Below are positions 3,433-12,141 of a stretch of DNA of 13,685 bases, piece after piece; position 1 is the stretch's first letter, and every line of letters starts with the position of its first letter. The notes under the pieces were generated by a model. The model did no database searches. It saw nothing but the letters and a program-made list of their open reading frames with translations, and had not been told where the DNA came from. The position numbers and the translations under genes were made by a program. Origin of the DNA: an uncultured Methanomethylovorans sp. (GTDB lineage: Archaea; Halobacteriota; Methanosarcinia; Methanosarcinales; Methanosarcinaceae); assembly GCA_937968035.1 (NCBI GenBank), contig CALBTS010000209.1, positions 1-13,685 on the forward strand, given 5' to 3'.

Positions 3433-4011
3433 ATGGGGATCAAAAATCAAGATGACCAGGATGTCAAGTACATCCCTGTTCCTTGTGACGCAGATAATCC
3501 TAGACGTTGTGTCGGCGAAACTAGTCAAGGACAATGTAAATTCCTTGCCATCCCCGATATGAAATACTGCCCAATACATGCCCCCGGTGGCACTATGGGG
3601 ATCATTCTCAAACGCCAAGAAAAAGCACTCTACGATATTAAAAGGGGCGAAGTTCTACATAGATTAAATCAATTCCGATCACATCCGGACAGTAAAAATC
3701 TCACAGTGGAATTAGGCATCATTCGTTTAACCTTGGAAGAGATTCTTAATAAATGTGAAAGCAATTGGGACTTCGTCGCCAATAGTGCAACGATTTTACG
3801 TTTAACGGAACAGATCGAAAAGCTATTAAAATCAAATATCCGTGTTGAACAATTAACCGGCGAATTGATGACCTTGGAACAAGTAACCCAGATTGCACAA
3901 GCATTAATTACCCTGATTGCGGAACATGTAACCGATGTCGAAGTCATCCAGAAAATTGCGGATGGCTTTAATCACATTATCAATAATTCACAGGAATTGA
4001 TCCAGAAATGA
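3433..4011 (+). CDS. Zinc-finger protein, probable small terminase-like subunit (192 aa)
   Basis: ATG 3433 follows GGAG (3420-3423). Residues 26-49 hold C26, C35-K, Y-C46-P-x-H49, the pattern of a small zinc-binding domain (R-C...G-x-x-C-K...Y-C-x-x-H) common in phage and bacterial proteins. The rest is helical (about 60-192). No DNA-packaging motif of its own is visible; the small-terminase assignment rests on being the first gene of the late operon, immediately before and overlapping (ATGA) the large terminase. It might instead be a regulator of the late genes. Confidence 0.65.
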   Translation: MGIKNQDDQDVKYIPVPCDADNPRRCVGETSQGQCKFLAIPDMKYCPIHAPGGTMGIILKRQEKALYDIKRGEVLHRLNQFRSHPDSKNLTVELGIIRLTLEEILNKCESNWDFVANSATILRLTEQIEKLLKSNIRVEQLTGELMTLEQVTQIAQALITLIAEHVTDVEVIQKIADGFNHIINNSQELIQK

Positions 4012-5675
4012 ACGCAACTCAGCAACTACATAGTTATATAGCCGCCAGACTTACGGCGGCAACTGTTACGCGTGCTGACTTGTGGGCATTACAATATCGT
4101 TACATGGGCGAACCATTTCCGGGAAGGTTTACATTCAAATACCATCCGTGGACTAAGGAAATGTTATGTTCAGATGCCGAAGAAAATGCAGGTCAAAAAG
4201 CCGCACAAATGGGTTTCACAGACTCTGTAGGAATTAATCGCGCATTTTATGTCATCGATCAGAAGAAACAAGATGTTTTATATGTCCTCCCCGCCAAGAC
4301 CCCGGACGCAACGGACTTTTCCTCAGGACGCTTCGATCCGGCCTTAGAGCGTTCCGAGTATCTACGCTCGTTATTCACGAATGTGAACAATGTAGGGTTG
4401 AAACGAGCGGGAACGAATAGTCTGTACGTCCGGGGTTCCCGTTCCAGATCGGCTATGAAATCTCTACCTGTAGGGTTAATTGTCCTTGATGAAAGTGACG
4501 AATTTGACGAAGAAGCAGTGGTTTTGGTACGGGAACGTATTTCAGGACAGCGCGAAGGCGCAAGACAATTATGGCACCTGTCAACGCCATCTATACCTAA
4601 TCATGGAGTAAATATACCTTTTACCTTATCTGATCAAAGACATTTCTTTTTCAAATGCCCAAGCTGTTCTAAGCTGATTGAATTGACTTATCCGGAGAGT
4701 ATCGTAGTAACAGCTGATGATCCTAATGATCTTAAGATCAATGAATCACATTACATTTGTACAGAATGTAAAAAGCCTTTACCTAGTGAGATCAAAGACG
4801 GAGTAGATTGGGCTAAGGTAGATTATTTAAACGCTTCAGGACAATGGGTGGCTACATATCCTGATCGTTTCATTCGCGGATACACTATCCCACAAATGTA
4901 TTCTTGTTTGATCTCCGCCTCACGTTTTGCAAAAGCCTCATTGTTGGCCTTGACATCGCCAGCCGAAGAACAAGAATTTTATAACTCAAAAATTGGGACG
5001 ACCCATATTGTCGAAGGTGCTAGCGTTAACGATGAGCATTTGGATGCTTGTATTTCCGATTACCGTATGCGTGATCCAAAGCTTATGTCTGCTCAAGTCA
5101 TAACGATGGGAGTAGACGTCGGAAAGAAATTACACTGCGAAATTATTGGGTGGACAATTAATCGTAAAAACTCTGTTGATGTTAATGAAGAAGCCGAAGG
5201 TAAAGTGATTTTTGCAACTACAGTGAAAGAATTCACAGATGTAGATAATCTTATTTATACATTTCGTCCGGCCTGCACCGTTATCGACGACATGCCTGAT
5301 ACCCGTTCCGCTTTAGCTCTAGCACGCCGACATAAAGGACGGGTTAAGCTTTGTCATTATGGTACAAGTACTTATCGGGATATTTCCGATTATGGTGAAC
5401 GTATAACCGTTGATCGTACATCTTGGTTGGATTTATCTCTAGGTAGATTTATCAAAGGCAACATTCGCCTACCTTTAGATATTCCCAAAGAATATCGTGA
5501 TCAGGTGAAAGCTTTAATTCGAGTGCCAGAAAAAGATAAGCACGGTAATCCTTATTATGTATACAGGAAAACCAATGAAGATCACTATGGTCATGCTAGA
5601 AATTATGCCGAAATAGCTTTAAAATGTGCTCATTTTGGTACAAATACGCGCCCCATGAGTGAGAGGACACGGTAA
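4008..5675 (+). CDS. Terminase large subunit, GpA type (555 aa)
   Basis: ATP-driven DNA packaging motor and nuclease that docks on the portal. The N-terminal ATPase shows a Walker-A-like Q-K-A-A-Q-M-G-F-T (63-71), a Walker B L-I-V-L-D-E-S-D (157-164), and the coupling motif S-T-P (192-194). A zinc ribbon follows, C217-x2-C220 and C251-x2-C254, as in lambda-GpA-like terminases. The RNase-H-fold nuclease has G-V-D370-V-G, I-D427-D428 and a D525-H526...H529 segment as likely metal ligands. Length is near that of short members of the family. It overlaps the preceding gene by 4 bp. A perfect 13-bp inverted repeat spans its stop codon. Confidence 0.92.
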   Translation: MNATQQLHSYIAARLTAATVTRADLWALQYRYMGEPFPGRFTFKYHPWTKEMLCSDAEENAGQKAAQMGFTDSVGINRAFYVIDQKKQDVLYVLPAKTPDATDFSSGRFDPALERSEYLRSLFTNVNNVGLKRAGTNSLYVRGSRSRSAMKSLPVGLIVLDESDEFDEEAVVLVRERISGQREGARQLWHLSTPSIPNHGVNIPFTLSDQRHFFFKCPSCSKLIELTYPESIVVTADDPNDLKINESHYICTECKKPLPSEIKDGVDWAKVDYLNASGQWVATYPDRFIRGYTIPQMYSCLISASRFAKASLLALTSPAEEQEFYNSKIGTTHIVEGASVNDEHLDACISDYRMRDPKLMSAQVITMGVDVGKKLHCEIIGWTINRKNSVDVNEEAEGKVIFATTVKEFTDVDNLIYTFRPACTVIDDMPDTRSALALARRHKGRVKLCHYGTSTYRDISDYGERITVDRTSWLDLSLGRFIKGNIRLPLDIPKEYRDQVKALIRVPEKDKHGNPYYVYRKTNEDHYGHARNYAEIALKCAHFGTNTRPMSERTR

Positions 5676-5726
5676 TGTCAACACACAGACCCTCCACTGT
5701 TACTCCCCTTCTTGTGTCCTCTCACT
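5658..5726 (+). promoter_or_regulatory. Perfect 13-bp inverted repeat across the terminase stop codon
   Basis: AGTGAGAGGACAC (5658-5670) and GTGTCCTCTCACT (5714-5726) are exact complements with a 43-nt loop that contains the terminase TAA (5673-5675). No U-tract follows. The stem forms just ahead of the AGGAG site (5735-5739) of the next gene and fills the only sizeable gap (72 bp) in this part of the operon. It may be an RNA processing or partial termination point that separates terminase from portal expression. Confidence 0.75.
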
Positions 5727-5747
5727 CTCAAAATAGGAGTTGGAAAT

Positions 5748-6041
5748 ATGCTACGTGAAATTGGGCAAACAGGTTTAGGTCGGGAACAACTTCTGCAAAA
5801 ACTTACACAAATGGAACTTTTTTGTAAACGTATCCGTGAAGCCTTAAATCGTGGCGATATTTTCGAGAATAAGCTTTCAGAATTGACACTTGATCCGAAA
5901 ATCTCTGCTGATGTAATAAAAGAACATGAGGCTAAACGTGACGAAAAAATCAAAAACGAATTAACACAATTGGAAATAGTAGCTGGAGAAATAAAACCAG
6001 TACTTGAAGAGCCGAAGGATGAAGGAGGGGCGAAACCGTGA
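5748..6041 (+). CDS. Small helical phage protein (97 aa)
   Basis: ATG 5748 is chosen because AGGAG (5735-5739) is 8 bp upstream; an earlier TTG at 5712 lies in the right arm of the inverted repeat and has no ribosome site. The product is charged and almost entirely helical, probably coiled coil (about 12-85). I recognise no family. It lies between large terminase and portal and overlaps the portal start by 4 bp (GTGA), so it should be made together with the portal; a portal-binding or packaging accessory role is inference. Confidence 0.75.
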   Translation: MLREIGQTGLGREQLLQKLTQMELFCKRIREALNRGDIFENKLSELTLDPKISADVIKEHEAKRDEKIKNELTQLEIVAGEIKPVLEEPKDEGGAKP

Positions 6042-7825
6042 GTAAAAAATTAGCAGGATTTGAACCCTTAATGAGTATCCCTACTGGGAATGAAGGAAGT
6101 AATATTATCGATTCGAGGCATCCTTCATATAATTCTGTCCTTATGGATAAATATCGTTTGACTTATTCCAATTCTGAAATGTTTAAAATGCGGTATTTAC
6201 GCAAAAGACACGATGAAGATGATGGGGCTTGGAATGATCGTCAAGCTTTATGTTATAATCCTGCTTTTGCTCGCGAGGCTATTGATGAGTTTGCTCGCGC
6301 TTTAATTCAACGTTCGGCAGATATTTCTCGTATTGGTGGCCATGAGCTTTTCCGTGCCCAGTGTAGGGGATTATATGGTGGTGTTGATCGTGAAAATAGC
6401 AGTATGAATGCTTTTTTCGCGGCTCAAGTCATCCCTGAACTTTTACCTATGGGTTCTGTTGGGGTATATGTAGATTATAACCGAATTTCAGGAGCTACCT
6501 TAGCTCACGTAGATAAATCGTTACCTTATTTGTATACTTATAGGGCCGAGGATATTTTAAATTGGGTAATCCGTAAAAATTCAAGCTCAGTTCTTGAAGC
6601 AGTATTACTCCGCGATTACGTTGAAGAATTAGACGATAAGACAAAATTACCTATAGGAATAGTTGCGCAATATCGTCATCTTTATCTTACCCCTAATGGT
6701 TTACGTGTAGATATATATGACGATGAAGGTAACGCTATTGAAACCTTCGAATCAGGAATGCAACAAATTCCTTTCACTATTATTTCTTTACCTTGGAGTC
6801 TAATGCGCGACACCGCAGATTATCAAATTACTCTTTTAAATCTTACTAGCGCTGATGCTTATTATGCTTGGGCAGCTAATTTCCCACTATATACTCAACA
6901 ATTCGATCCTTATGATCCAAGAAATACGCAGGAAGTGAAAACTAGAGATGATGAAAATGAAGAAATAGGCTCAGAAGATCCTAGTATAAAATATAATCGT
7001 CGACGTGTAGCTATCGGAACAACTACCGGCGTCGAATACCCTATGGGATCAGAAAGACCTGCTTGGATTCATCCTTCACCAGAACCATTAAATGCTTCTA
7101 TCAAAAAAGAAGAACAATTAAAAGAAGAAATACGTCAGCTTACTGCATTAGCTATTACTGCATTAAGTTTGAAAATGGCATCTGCAGAATCAAAACGCAA
7201 GGATCGTGAAGGTTTAGAATCTGGTTTATCTACAATTGGTTTAACTTTACAATCTGCGGAAAATAGAATCTCTTCGATTTGGCACGCATATAAAAATAAA
7301 GATATGAACCCAACACAAATTTTCTATCCTGAAAAATATGAATTAAAAACCGAGGAAGATCGTAGAGCTAATGCCAAAGAATTAAAAGACTTACAACATG
7401 CTGTACCTAGCCGTATATTCCAGAAACAAGTGGCAAAACAAATTGCTCAAGTGATGCACGGACATAGAGTAACTGAAACAGAATTAAATAAAATCTTTAC
7501 AGAAATTGATGCTTCGCCAGTTCCAACTGCGGATCCAGAGATTTTACGCTCAGATCACGAAGCTGGATTTGTAAGTGATCAAACGGCCTCTATTGGACGA
7601 GGCTATGGTGAAGATGAAGCCGAAAAAGCCAGACAAGATCACGCTGATCGTCTAGCTCGAATTAAAGAGGCACAACAATCTTTAGTCGAAAGTAATCCCG
7701 GAGCAAGAGGCGACAAAGATAATGATCTTGATCCGGGTAATTCAGGACATCAAGAAAAGGCGACATCGCAAAACTCACACACACAAGAGACTGGGATGAA
7801 GCCAGTCAGAGGTAAGGAGAAATAA
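6038..7825 (+). CDS. Portal protein, DUF4055-like (595 aa)
   Basis: Forms the ring at one capsid vertex through which DNA enters and to which terminase and connector bind. The start is GTG 6038, with GGAGGGG (6024-6030) at 7 bp and a 4-bp overlap with the previous gene. The N-terminal H-P-S-Y...Y-R-L-T-Y...R-Y-L-R-K-R segment (28-56), the central beta-rich part and the long helical stretch around 353-415 (A-S-A-E-S-K-R-K-D-R-E-G) resemble phage portal-like proteins of the DUF4055 group. The last 60 residues are hydrophilic and probably disordered. The place after terminase and the length support the call. Confidence 0.85.
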   Translation: MSKKLAGFEPLMSIPTGNEGSNIIDSRHPSYNSVLMDKYRLTYSNSEMFKMRYLRKRHDEDDGAWNDRQALCYNPAFAREAIDEFARALIQRSADISRIGGHELFRAQCRGLYGGVDRENSSMNAFFAAQVIPELLPMGSVGVYVDYNRISGATLAHVDKSLPYLYTYRAEDILNWVIRKNSSSVLEAVLLRDYVEELDDKTKLPIGIVAQYRHLYLTPNGLRVDIYDDEGNAIETFESGMQQIPFTIISLPWSLMRDTADYQITLLNLTSADAYYAWAANFPLYTQQFDPYDPRNTQEVKTRDDENEEIGSEDPSIKYNRRRVAIGTTTGVEYPMGSERPAWIHPSPEPLNASIKKEEQLKEEIRQLTALAITALSLKMASAESKRKDREGLESGLSTIGLTLQSAENRISSIWHAYKNKDMNPTQIFYPEKYELKTEEDRRANAKELKDLQHAVPSRIFQKQVAKQIAQVMHGHRVTETELNKIFTEIDASPVPTADPEILRSDHEAGFVSDQTASIGRGYGEDEAEKARQDHADRLARIKEAQQSLVESNPGARGDKDNDLDPGNSGHQEKATSQNSHTQETGMKPVRGKEK

Positions 7826-7826
7826 A

Positions 7827-7919
7827 ATGAGTAATATTCCACTGTTAACCTTAAAGCAACGGCTAGAATTAGCCATTAAGAAAGTCCTTGAACACAAAAA
7901 CCAAGGAGAAGGATCATGA
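7827..7919 (+). CDS. Mini-ORF between portal and beta-helix genes (30 aa)
   Basis: AAGGAG (7814-7819) lies 7 bp before ATG 7827, the start is one base after the portal stop codon, and the stop overlaps the next ATG as ATGA. The product is a single amphipathic basic helix starting M-S-N-I-P-L-L-T-L-K-Q-R. It may be a real micro-protein or serve mainly to couple translation of the beta-helix gene to the portal. No family recognised. Confidence 0.6.
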   Translation: MSNIPLLTLKQRLELAIKKVLEHKNQGEGS

Positions 7920-8689
7920 GTTTTTCTTTCACTGAACAATATGTTACTTCTCCTCGCACTATACATGTAGATAGTGCTAGAGCAAATTTAGCAGTACCAG
8001 CCGATGGCACACCCGAACGACCATATAAAACTATCACTGAAGCTTTAGCTGTTATACCTAATATTACTTTAGCCGATCTAAGCGCCGATGCAGATGCAGC
8101 CTTAGCAAAATTACACACTATTGTTTTAGCTAGTGGTAAACATGAAAATATTATAATTAACAAATCATGTATAGTACAAGGAATGTGTGGCACATTTGTT
8201 CAGAATTTTACTTGTACTAATGATGCATTTATTTTCTTACTATCGAATCTAATACTTCAAGGAGATGTGAATATTTATCCTGAAGGAATGTTACGTTTAA
8301 ACAACGTTACTATTGATAATTTTGAAGATGAAGAAGCAATTTCTATTATTCTTGTTCCAGTAGCAGATGTTGTTAATTGTGTTATGGGACACATTTCTTT
8401 TCGAATAGATGATTTAGAATTATCTGCTTGTAAAATTATTGAATTAGGACTTATTGACTTATCTGGAGAAATTTATGCCGGAATACATTATTCCTACATT
8501 CATGAATTAGTGTTAGGTAAAAGTTATGATTTTATAGAAGGTGAAATTGATTTAAATTACACAAAAATAACCGAAGGTTTAGATGTAGGATCTGATTATT
8601 TAGTAACAGCTTATGCAAGCGTATTGACTGAAGGTGAAGTTGAAGGTACACTTGAAGCTGTAGGAATTTATGCTAGTGAGGAAGAGTAA
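7916..8689 (+). CDS. Beta-helix (pectate-lyase-like fold) structural protein (257 aa)
   Basis: Residues 15-45 carry I-H-V-D...D-G-T-P-E-R-P-Y-K-T-I-T-E-A-L, the signature start of right-handed parallel beta-helix proteins. The remainder is a succession of short hydrophobic strands with I/L/V every second residue, as in a beta-solenoid, and it is acidic. No catalytic residues can be assigned. Such folds usually appear in tail spikes and fibres; here the gene sits between portal and adaptor, so a capsid-surface or head-fibre protein is more likely. It is linked by ATGA to the mini-ORF. The base composition is more A+T-rich than the coat gene. Confidence 0.7.
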   Translation: MSFSFTEQYVTSPRTIHVDSARANLAVPADGTPERPYKTITEALAVIPNITLADLSADADAALAKLHTIVLASGKHENIIINKSCIVQGMCGTFVQNFTCTNDAFIFLLSNLILQGDVNIYPEGMLRLNNVTIDNFEDEEAISIILVPVADVVNCVMGHISFRIDDLELSACKIIELGLIDLSGEIYAGIHYSYIHELVLGKSYDFIEGEIDLNYTKITEGLDVGSDYLVTAYASVLTEGEVEGTLEAVGIYASEEE

Positions 8690-8691
8690 TC

Positions 8692-9156
8692 ATGTTTGAT
8701 CCAGATTCTAATTTGAGTTATGTTACATTACGAGAAGCAGAATTATATCTCGAATACCATTTGAAAAAAGCAATATGGGATAATAGTACCGCAGATGAAC
8801 AACGTTCGGCTTTGGTAACAGCTACGAGATCTATTGATCGATTACCTTTTAAAGGTTATCCTACTTCTGAGACTCAAAAATTACGGTTCCCAAGAGACGG
8901 AGCAGTTAGTGTACCAAATTCTATCAAAGAAGCATGTATTGAATTAGCAGTGATTTTGTTGGAAGGTGTAGATATTGAACAAGAATACCGGGCTTTAAGT
9001 AGAAGTGTAAATACTTATGGCCCAATTAAACAACAGAAAGACACTTCACGTATGGAAGCACATATTGCAGCAGGGATTCCAAGTTTTGAAGCTTGGTGTC
9101 GTTTGCTCCCATATATTCGACAAACTGGAAGTGTCACTCTGGAACGAAACTCCTAG
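8692..9156 (+). CDS. Head-tail adaptor, DnaT-like/gp6-like (154 aa)
   Basis: The layout is that of the phage adaptor family often annotated DnaT-like ssDNA-binding protein: S-Y-V-T-L-R-E-A-E-L-Y-L (9-20), a run of A-L-x-x-A-T-R-S-I-D (40-49), F-x-G (53-55), L-R-F-P-R (65-69), then V-P-x-x-I-K-x-A-x-x-E-L-A (74-86). In characterised phages the fold forms a ring under the portal. The start is ATG 8692, with GAGG (8678-8681) upstream. Unusually it lies before scaffold and coat rather than after the coat gene. Confidence 0.75.
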   Translation: MFDPDSNLSYVTLREAELYLEYHLKKAIWDNSTADEQRSALVTATRSIDRLPFKGYPTSETQKLRFPRDGAVSVPNSIKEACIELAVILLEGVDIEQEYRALSRSVNTYGPIKQQKDTSRMEAHIAAGIPSFEAWCRLLPYIRQTGSVTLERNS

Positions 9157-9169
9157 GAGGAAATGGATA

Positions 9170-10021
9170 ATGACTAAGCAAGAATACACTGCTTTTATGC
9201 GGAAGCAGTATGGCCGGATTCTTGAGGGCGAAAATGCCGAAGAAGGTGGAGAAAATAAGTCAGCGGAAACAGTAACTTTGATCTTGAAAAAAGGACCAAA
9301 TGGTAAACCCGAATACTTTGATCAAAAGGGTCAAAAGTTTCTTACTCAAGATCAAGTTAATTACGAAGTAGGGACAGCTAGAGCTAAAGCTGGCGAAAAA
9401 AACAAAGAACTTATTGACCAATTACGCGAAGTCCAAGAAAAAGCCTCGACAAGTGAGCAAATGAAACAAGAGTTAGAGGAACAAATCAAAGTTCTACAAA
9501 CACAATCAATGACTAAAGAAGAACAACTTCTTGCAGAATTAAAAACAAATCAAAGCAAATGGGAAAAAGAAAAAGAAAAACTCAGCAAAGAACATCAAGA
9601 GGCTGTTGCTCTTTGGACTGAGGAACGTATTGGAAATGAGATCAGAGATGCTTGTTCATCGAATAAAGCAGTATCACATGAACAAATTTATGGTCTTATT
9701 CGTGCCAAAACTCAGCTTGTTCCGCAGCATGACGACACAGGCAAGCCAACGGGGAAGTATGAGGCAGTTGTAGCTTTGGATGATGTCGATGATTCTGGTA
9801 ACCCAGTAATCAAAAAACTACCCGTAGATAAAGCTGTTGCTCGAATGAGAGAAATGACCAAACGTTTTGGTAACTTATTCTTGCACGGAGAGGAATCAGG
9901 GGTAGGAAAACAGACCATGTATGGACATGAAAGTCTGTCTATGAAATCGGATGTTCCTCCGCCAGAAGCCTTTAAAAGTATGGAAGCATATGATAAATGG
10001 GCTAAGGCGAATCTGAAATAA
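9170..10021 (+). CDS. Capsid scaffolding protein (283 aa)
   Basis: ATG 9170 is chosen for AGGAGG (9155-9160) at 9 bp; the open frame extends upstream but that part overlaps the adaptor gene. The long charged coiled coil at about 70-150, the more compact C-terminal half with V-D-K-A-V-A-R-M (229-236), and the position directly before the major capsid gene fit a scaffold that guides shell assembly and is then lost. No protease motif is visible here or nearby, so exit without cleavage, as in P22, is a reasonable inference. Confidence 0.8.
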   Translation: MTKQEYTAFMRKQYGRILEGENAEEGGENKSAETVTLILKKGPNGKPEYFDQKGQKFLTQDQVNYEVGTARAKAGEKNKELIDQLREVQEKASTSEQMKQELEEQIKVLQTQSMTKEEQLLAELKTNQSKWEKEKEKLSKEHQEAVALWTEERIGNEIRDACSSNKAVSHEQIYGLIRAKTQLVPQHDDTGKPTGKYEAVVALDDVDDSGNPVIKKLPVDKAVARMREMTKRFGNLFLHGEESGVGKQTMYGHESLSMKSDVPPPEAFKSMEAYDKWAKANLK

Positions 10022-10035
10022 GAAAGGAAAGCTTT

Positions 10036-11424
10036 ATGCTGAAGTATAAGAAGTATGGGAGAATTCTTGATAATGACTTCGCAGCCCTAATTCCTGAATG
10101 GTGGGCTTGGGAGACATTGCGGGAAATGATGCCCAAATTAGTTGTTTTGCCGATGGTCAATCGTGACTATAATGATAGTTTTGCCCAAGCCGGCGACGTG
10201 GTGAATTTGCATCGTATTGATGGATTCACAGCGAAACGTAAGTTCAAGGGCGAACCTATTGTCATGCAAGCGGCAACAGCTACCTATGACGATATTCGTT
10301 TAAATCAACATATCCACACTTCTTTCCTGTTGGATGAAGTTGATGAACGTTCAACGTTTCCTGAATTGTCGGCAAAATATATTCCAAAGGCCGCAGAGGC
10401 ATTAGCCAATGGAATCGATCAAGTGATCATGGGTGAGGCTTATCAGTTCCACGCACAAGCTGCTGGAAAAATTGGCCTTACGGCTGCTGATACTGATGCA
10501 CGATTGCTTGATTTACGTGAACATTTCCAACGGCGCAATATTCCTAATGCTGGGCGGCAATTAATTGTTGGCCCATCTACAGATAAATTGCTGTTGGATA
10601 CTCCACGTTTTGTTGAAGCACAAATGGTTGCGGATATGGCGGCCACTGGAGCTATTCGTAATGGCTTCTTGGGACGTGCTCGTGGCTTCAATGTAAACGA
10701 AGTAAGTAATGCTTCGGAAATTGCAGCAGGGCAGACTACCAGTACAGCAGCGATCAATCAGAGCGGTGGTTTTCTAAGAGGCACAAGTACTCTGGTTGTT
10801 AATGGAATTACTGGGACTTTGACCTTGGGTTCATGGTGCTTCATTGCTGGGGATGATCTTCCTCATCGAATCGTTGCACAAACAGGTAATCCCAATACAA
10901 CTGGTATTACCATTTCTCCAGGGTTATTTAAGCCGGTAGCACACACTGCGGCAATTACAATTATGACTCCCGGAACAGTGAATCATCCTACAACGGGAAC
11001 ATATGCTTTCCAGTATGGAAAAGAAATTAAGTATACTGGTTTGTCTGTGCATCCACAAGTCGGACAAGGTGTGTCATTTGGTAATTCAGATGTCGTCTAC
11101 ACTGTTATGGCAGTTGACACTGGTGATAGTCTCATGCTACTGAATCGACCTCTCGATGCGGCAGTAGCTCATGGCGATGCTGTTTGTCTGTTACCTTATG
11201 GTAACTACAATATGGCAATCGTTAAGGATGCTATTACGTTTGTCAATCGTCCCCTTGCACCAGCTGTTGAAGGTGTCCGTTCAGCAAATGCTGCATTTGC
11301 TGGAGTGGCTCTTCGTGTCACTATTGGTTATGACATGACCTATATGCGTCGAATGATTACTCTTGACACGCTCTGTGCTGTTAAGACTCTTGATCGTCGC
11401 TTGGGTGGCATGTTTGTATCCTAA
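10036..11424 (+). CDS. Major capsid protein, P22 coat (gp5) type (462 aa)
   Basis: Shell-forming HK97-fold protein. The N-terminal Y-G-R-I-L-D-N-D-F-A-A-L-I-P-E-W-W (7-23), A-G-D-V-V-N (52-57), F-T-A-K-R-K (64-69) and Q-H-x-H-T-S-F (91-97) are recognisable P22-coat-family positions, as is the end V-T-I-x-Y-D (428-433) ... L-D-T-L-x-A-V-K-T-L-D (443-453). Residues about 228-395 form a beta-rich, Gly/Thr-rich insertion where P22 coat has its I-domain. There is no pro-domain or cleavage site. Ribosome site AAAGGA precedes the ATG. Confidence 0.88.
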   Translation: MLKYKKYGRILDNDFAALIPEWWAWETLREMMPKLVVLPMVNRDYNDSFAQAGDVVNLHRIDGFTAKRKFKGEPIVMQAATATYDDIRLNQHIHTSFLLDEVDERSTFPELSAKYIPKAAEALANGIDQVIMGEAYQFHAQAAGKIGLTAADTDARLLDLREHFQRRNIPNAGRQLIVGPSTDKLLLDTPRFVEAQMVADMAATGAIRNGFLGRARGFNVNEVSNASEIAAGQTTSTAAINQSGGFLRGTSTLVVNGITGTLTLGSWCFIAGDDLPHRIVAQTGNPNTTGITISPGLFKPVAHTAAITIMTPGTVNHPTTGTYAFQYGKEIKYTGLSVHPQVGQGVSFGNSDVVYTVMAVDTGDSLMLLNRPLDAAVAHGDAVCLLPYGNYNMAIVKDAITFVNRPLAPAVEGVRSANAAFAGVALRVTIGYDMTYMRRMITLDTLCAVKTLDRRLGGMFVS

Positions 11425-11448
11425 CTAAGACAGGAAAGGAAGCGTTTT

Positions 11449-11865
11449 ATGTATGAGCCGACAAATGCTGAAGTAACAATCGCTCCTTCTGGACCATACA
11501 ATACGTTGAAGAAATTCACGTCTGTATTAGGTGCAGCAGTGAACTTGGATGACCCTCAAGCTATCAGTGGTACCAATGGCAATAAGATTGCAAATAATCG
11601 CGGCAATCTGGTGCTGTTGTTCAAAAATGACGATGATACTGATAACTGTATTATTACTCCGCATATGTCTGCGGCAGTAGTGGAAGCAGGTCAGAGTATC
11701 AGTGTTATTGAACCAGAGATCACTGTTGGTCCGGGCGAAGCCGTTTTCGTAGGTCCGTTTTCACGGAATTATGAATTTGGCGCCGGGATGTTGTATTTCA
11801 CGTATGTGCTGGAAGGTAGCTTGACGGCTGCGGATGTCTCCGTGGAACCGTTCTTGTTACGCTAA
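11449..11865 (+). CDS. Small beta-rich protein, probable capsid decoration (138 aa)
   Basis: AGGAAAGGAA precedes ATG 11449. The pattern N-R-G-N-L-V-L-L-F-K-N-D (50-61), a long beta stretch, G-P-G-E-A-V-F-V-G-P-F (93-103) and F-G-A-G-M-L-Y (111-117) matches small beta-sandwich proteins usually encoded just after the major capsid gene and thought to decorate or stabilise the shell. It is acidic, with no membrane segment. The decoration role is from position and fold pattern, not from a catalytic motif. Confidence 0.6.
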   Translation: MYEPTNAEVTIAPSGPYNTLKKFTSVLGAAVNLDDPQAISGTNGNKIANNRGNLVLLFKNDDDTDNCIITPHMSAAVVEAGQSISVIEPEITVGPGEAVFVGPFSRNYEFGAGMLYFTYVLEGSLTAADVSVEPFLLR

Positions 11866-11883
11866 AAGGAGGAGGTAATAGCA

Positions 11884-12141
11884 ATGGACGACTTATTAGT
11901 GGAAGTGATAAAACAAGCCGGTCCTATTGCTGCGATTATCATCTTCTTCATTTGGCGAGATTGGAAACGCGAAGAACGTATGTTTTCTAGAATAGAGGTT
12001 TTAGAAAACTTTGTCCAAAATTCATTATTGACTTTGGTACAAAAAGTTGCTGAAACATTACAGCAAAATACTAAAGCATTAGAACGTTTGGAAAAGTTAC
12101 CTTGTGTTTTAGAGAAAAGTACTATCGAGGACGAAAAATGA
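11884..12141 (+). CDS. Single-span membrane protein, holin-like (BhlA/UviB type) (85 aa)
   Basis: AGGAGGAGG lies upstream of ATG 11884. Residues 13-25 are a strongly hydrophobic segment (GPIAAIIIFFIW) after a short acidic start, followed by W-R-D-W-K-R-E-E-R (24-32) and a long amphipathic helix to about 71. This is the architecture of BhlA/UviB-type holins: one N-terminal span, then a K/E-rich soluble helix. It overlaps the next gene by ATGA. A holin between coat and connector genes is odd, since lysis genes usually follow the tail genes; a membrane-interacting structural role is the alternative. Confidence 0.55.
   Translation: MDDLLVEVIKQAGPIAAIIIFFIWRDWKREERMFSRIEVLENFVQNSLLTLVQKVAETLQQNTKALERLEKLPCVLEKSTIEDEK

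Noticed and set aside
3307..3618. Minus-strand open frame at the late promoter
   Set aside because: Antisense to the promoter and to the zinc-finger gene with its clear ribosome site.
9163..9177. ATG at 9163 as start of the scaffold gene
   Set aside because: This frame stops after four codons (ATG-GAT-AAT-GAC-TAA); ATG 9170 has the long frame and a proper distance from AGGAGG.
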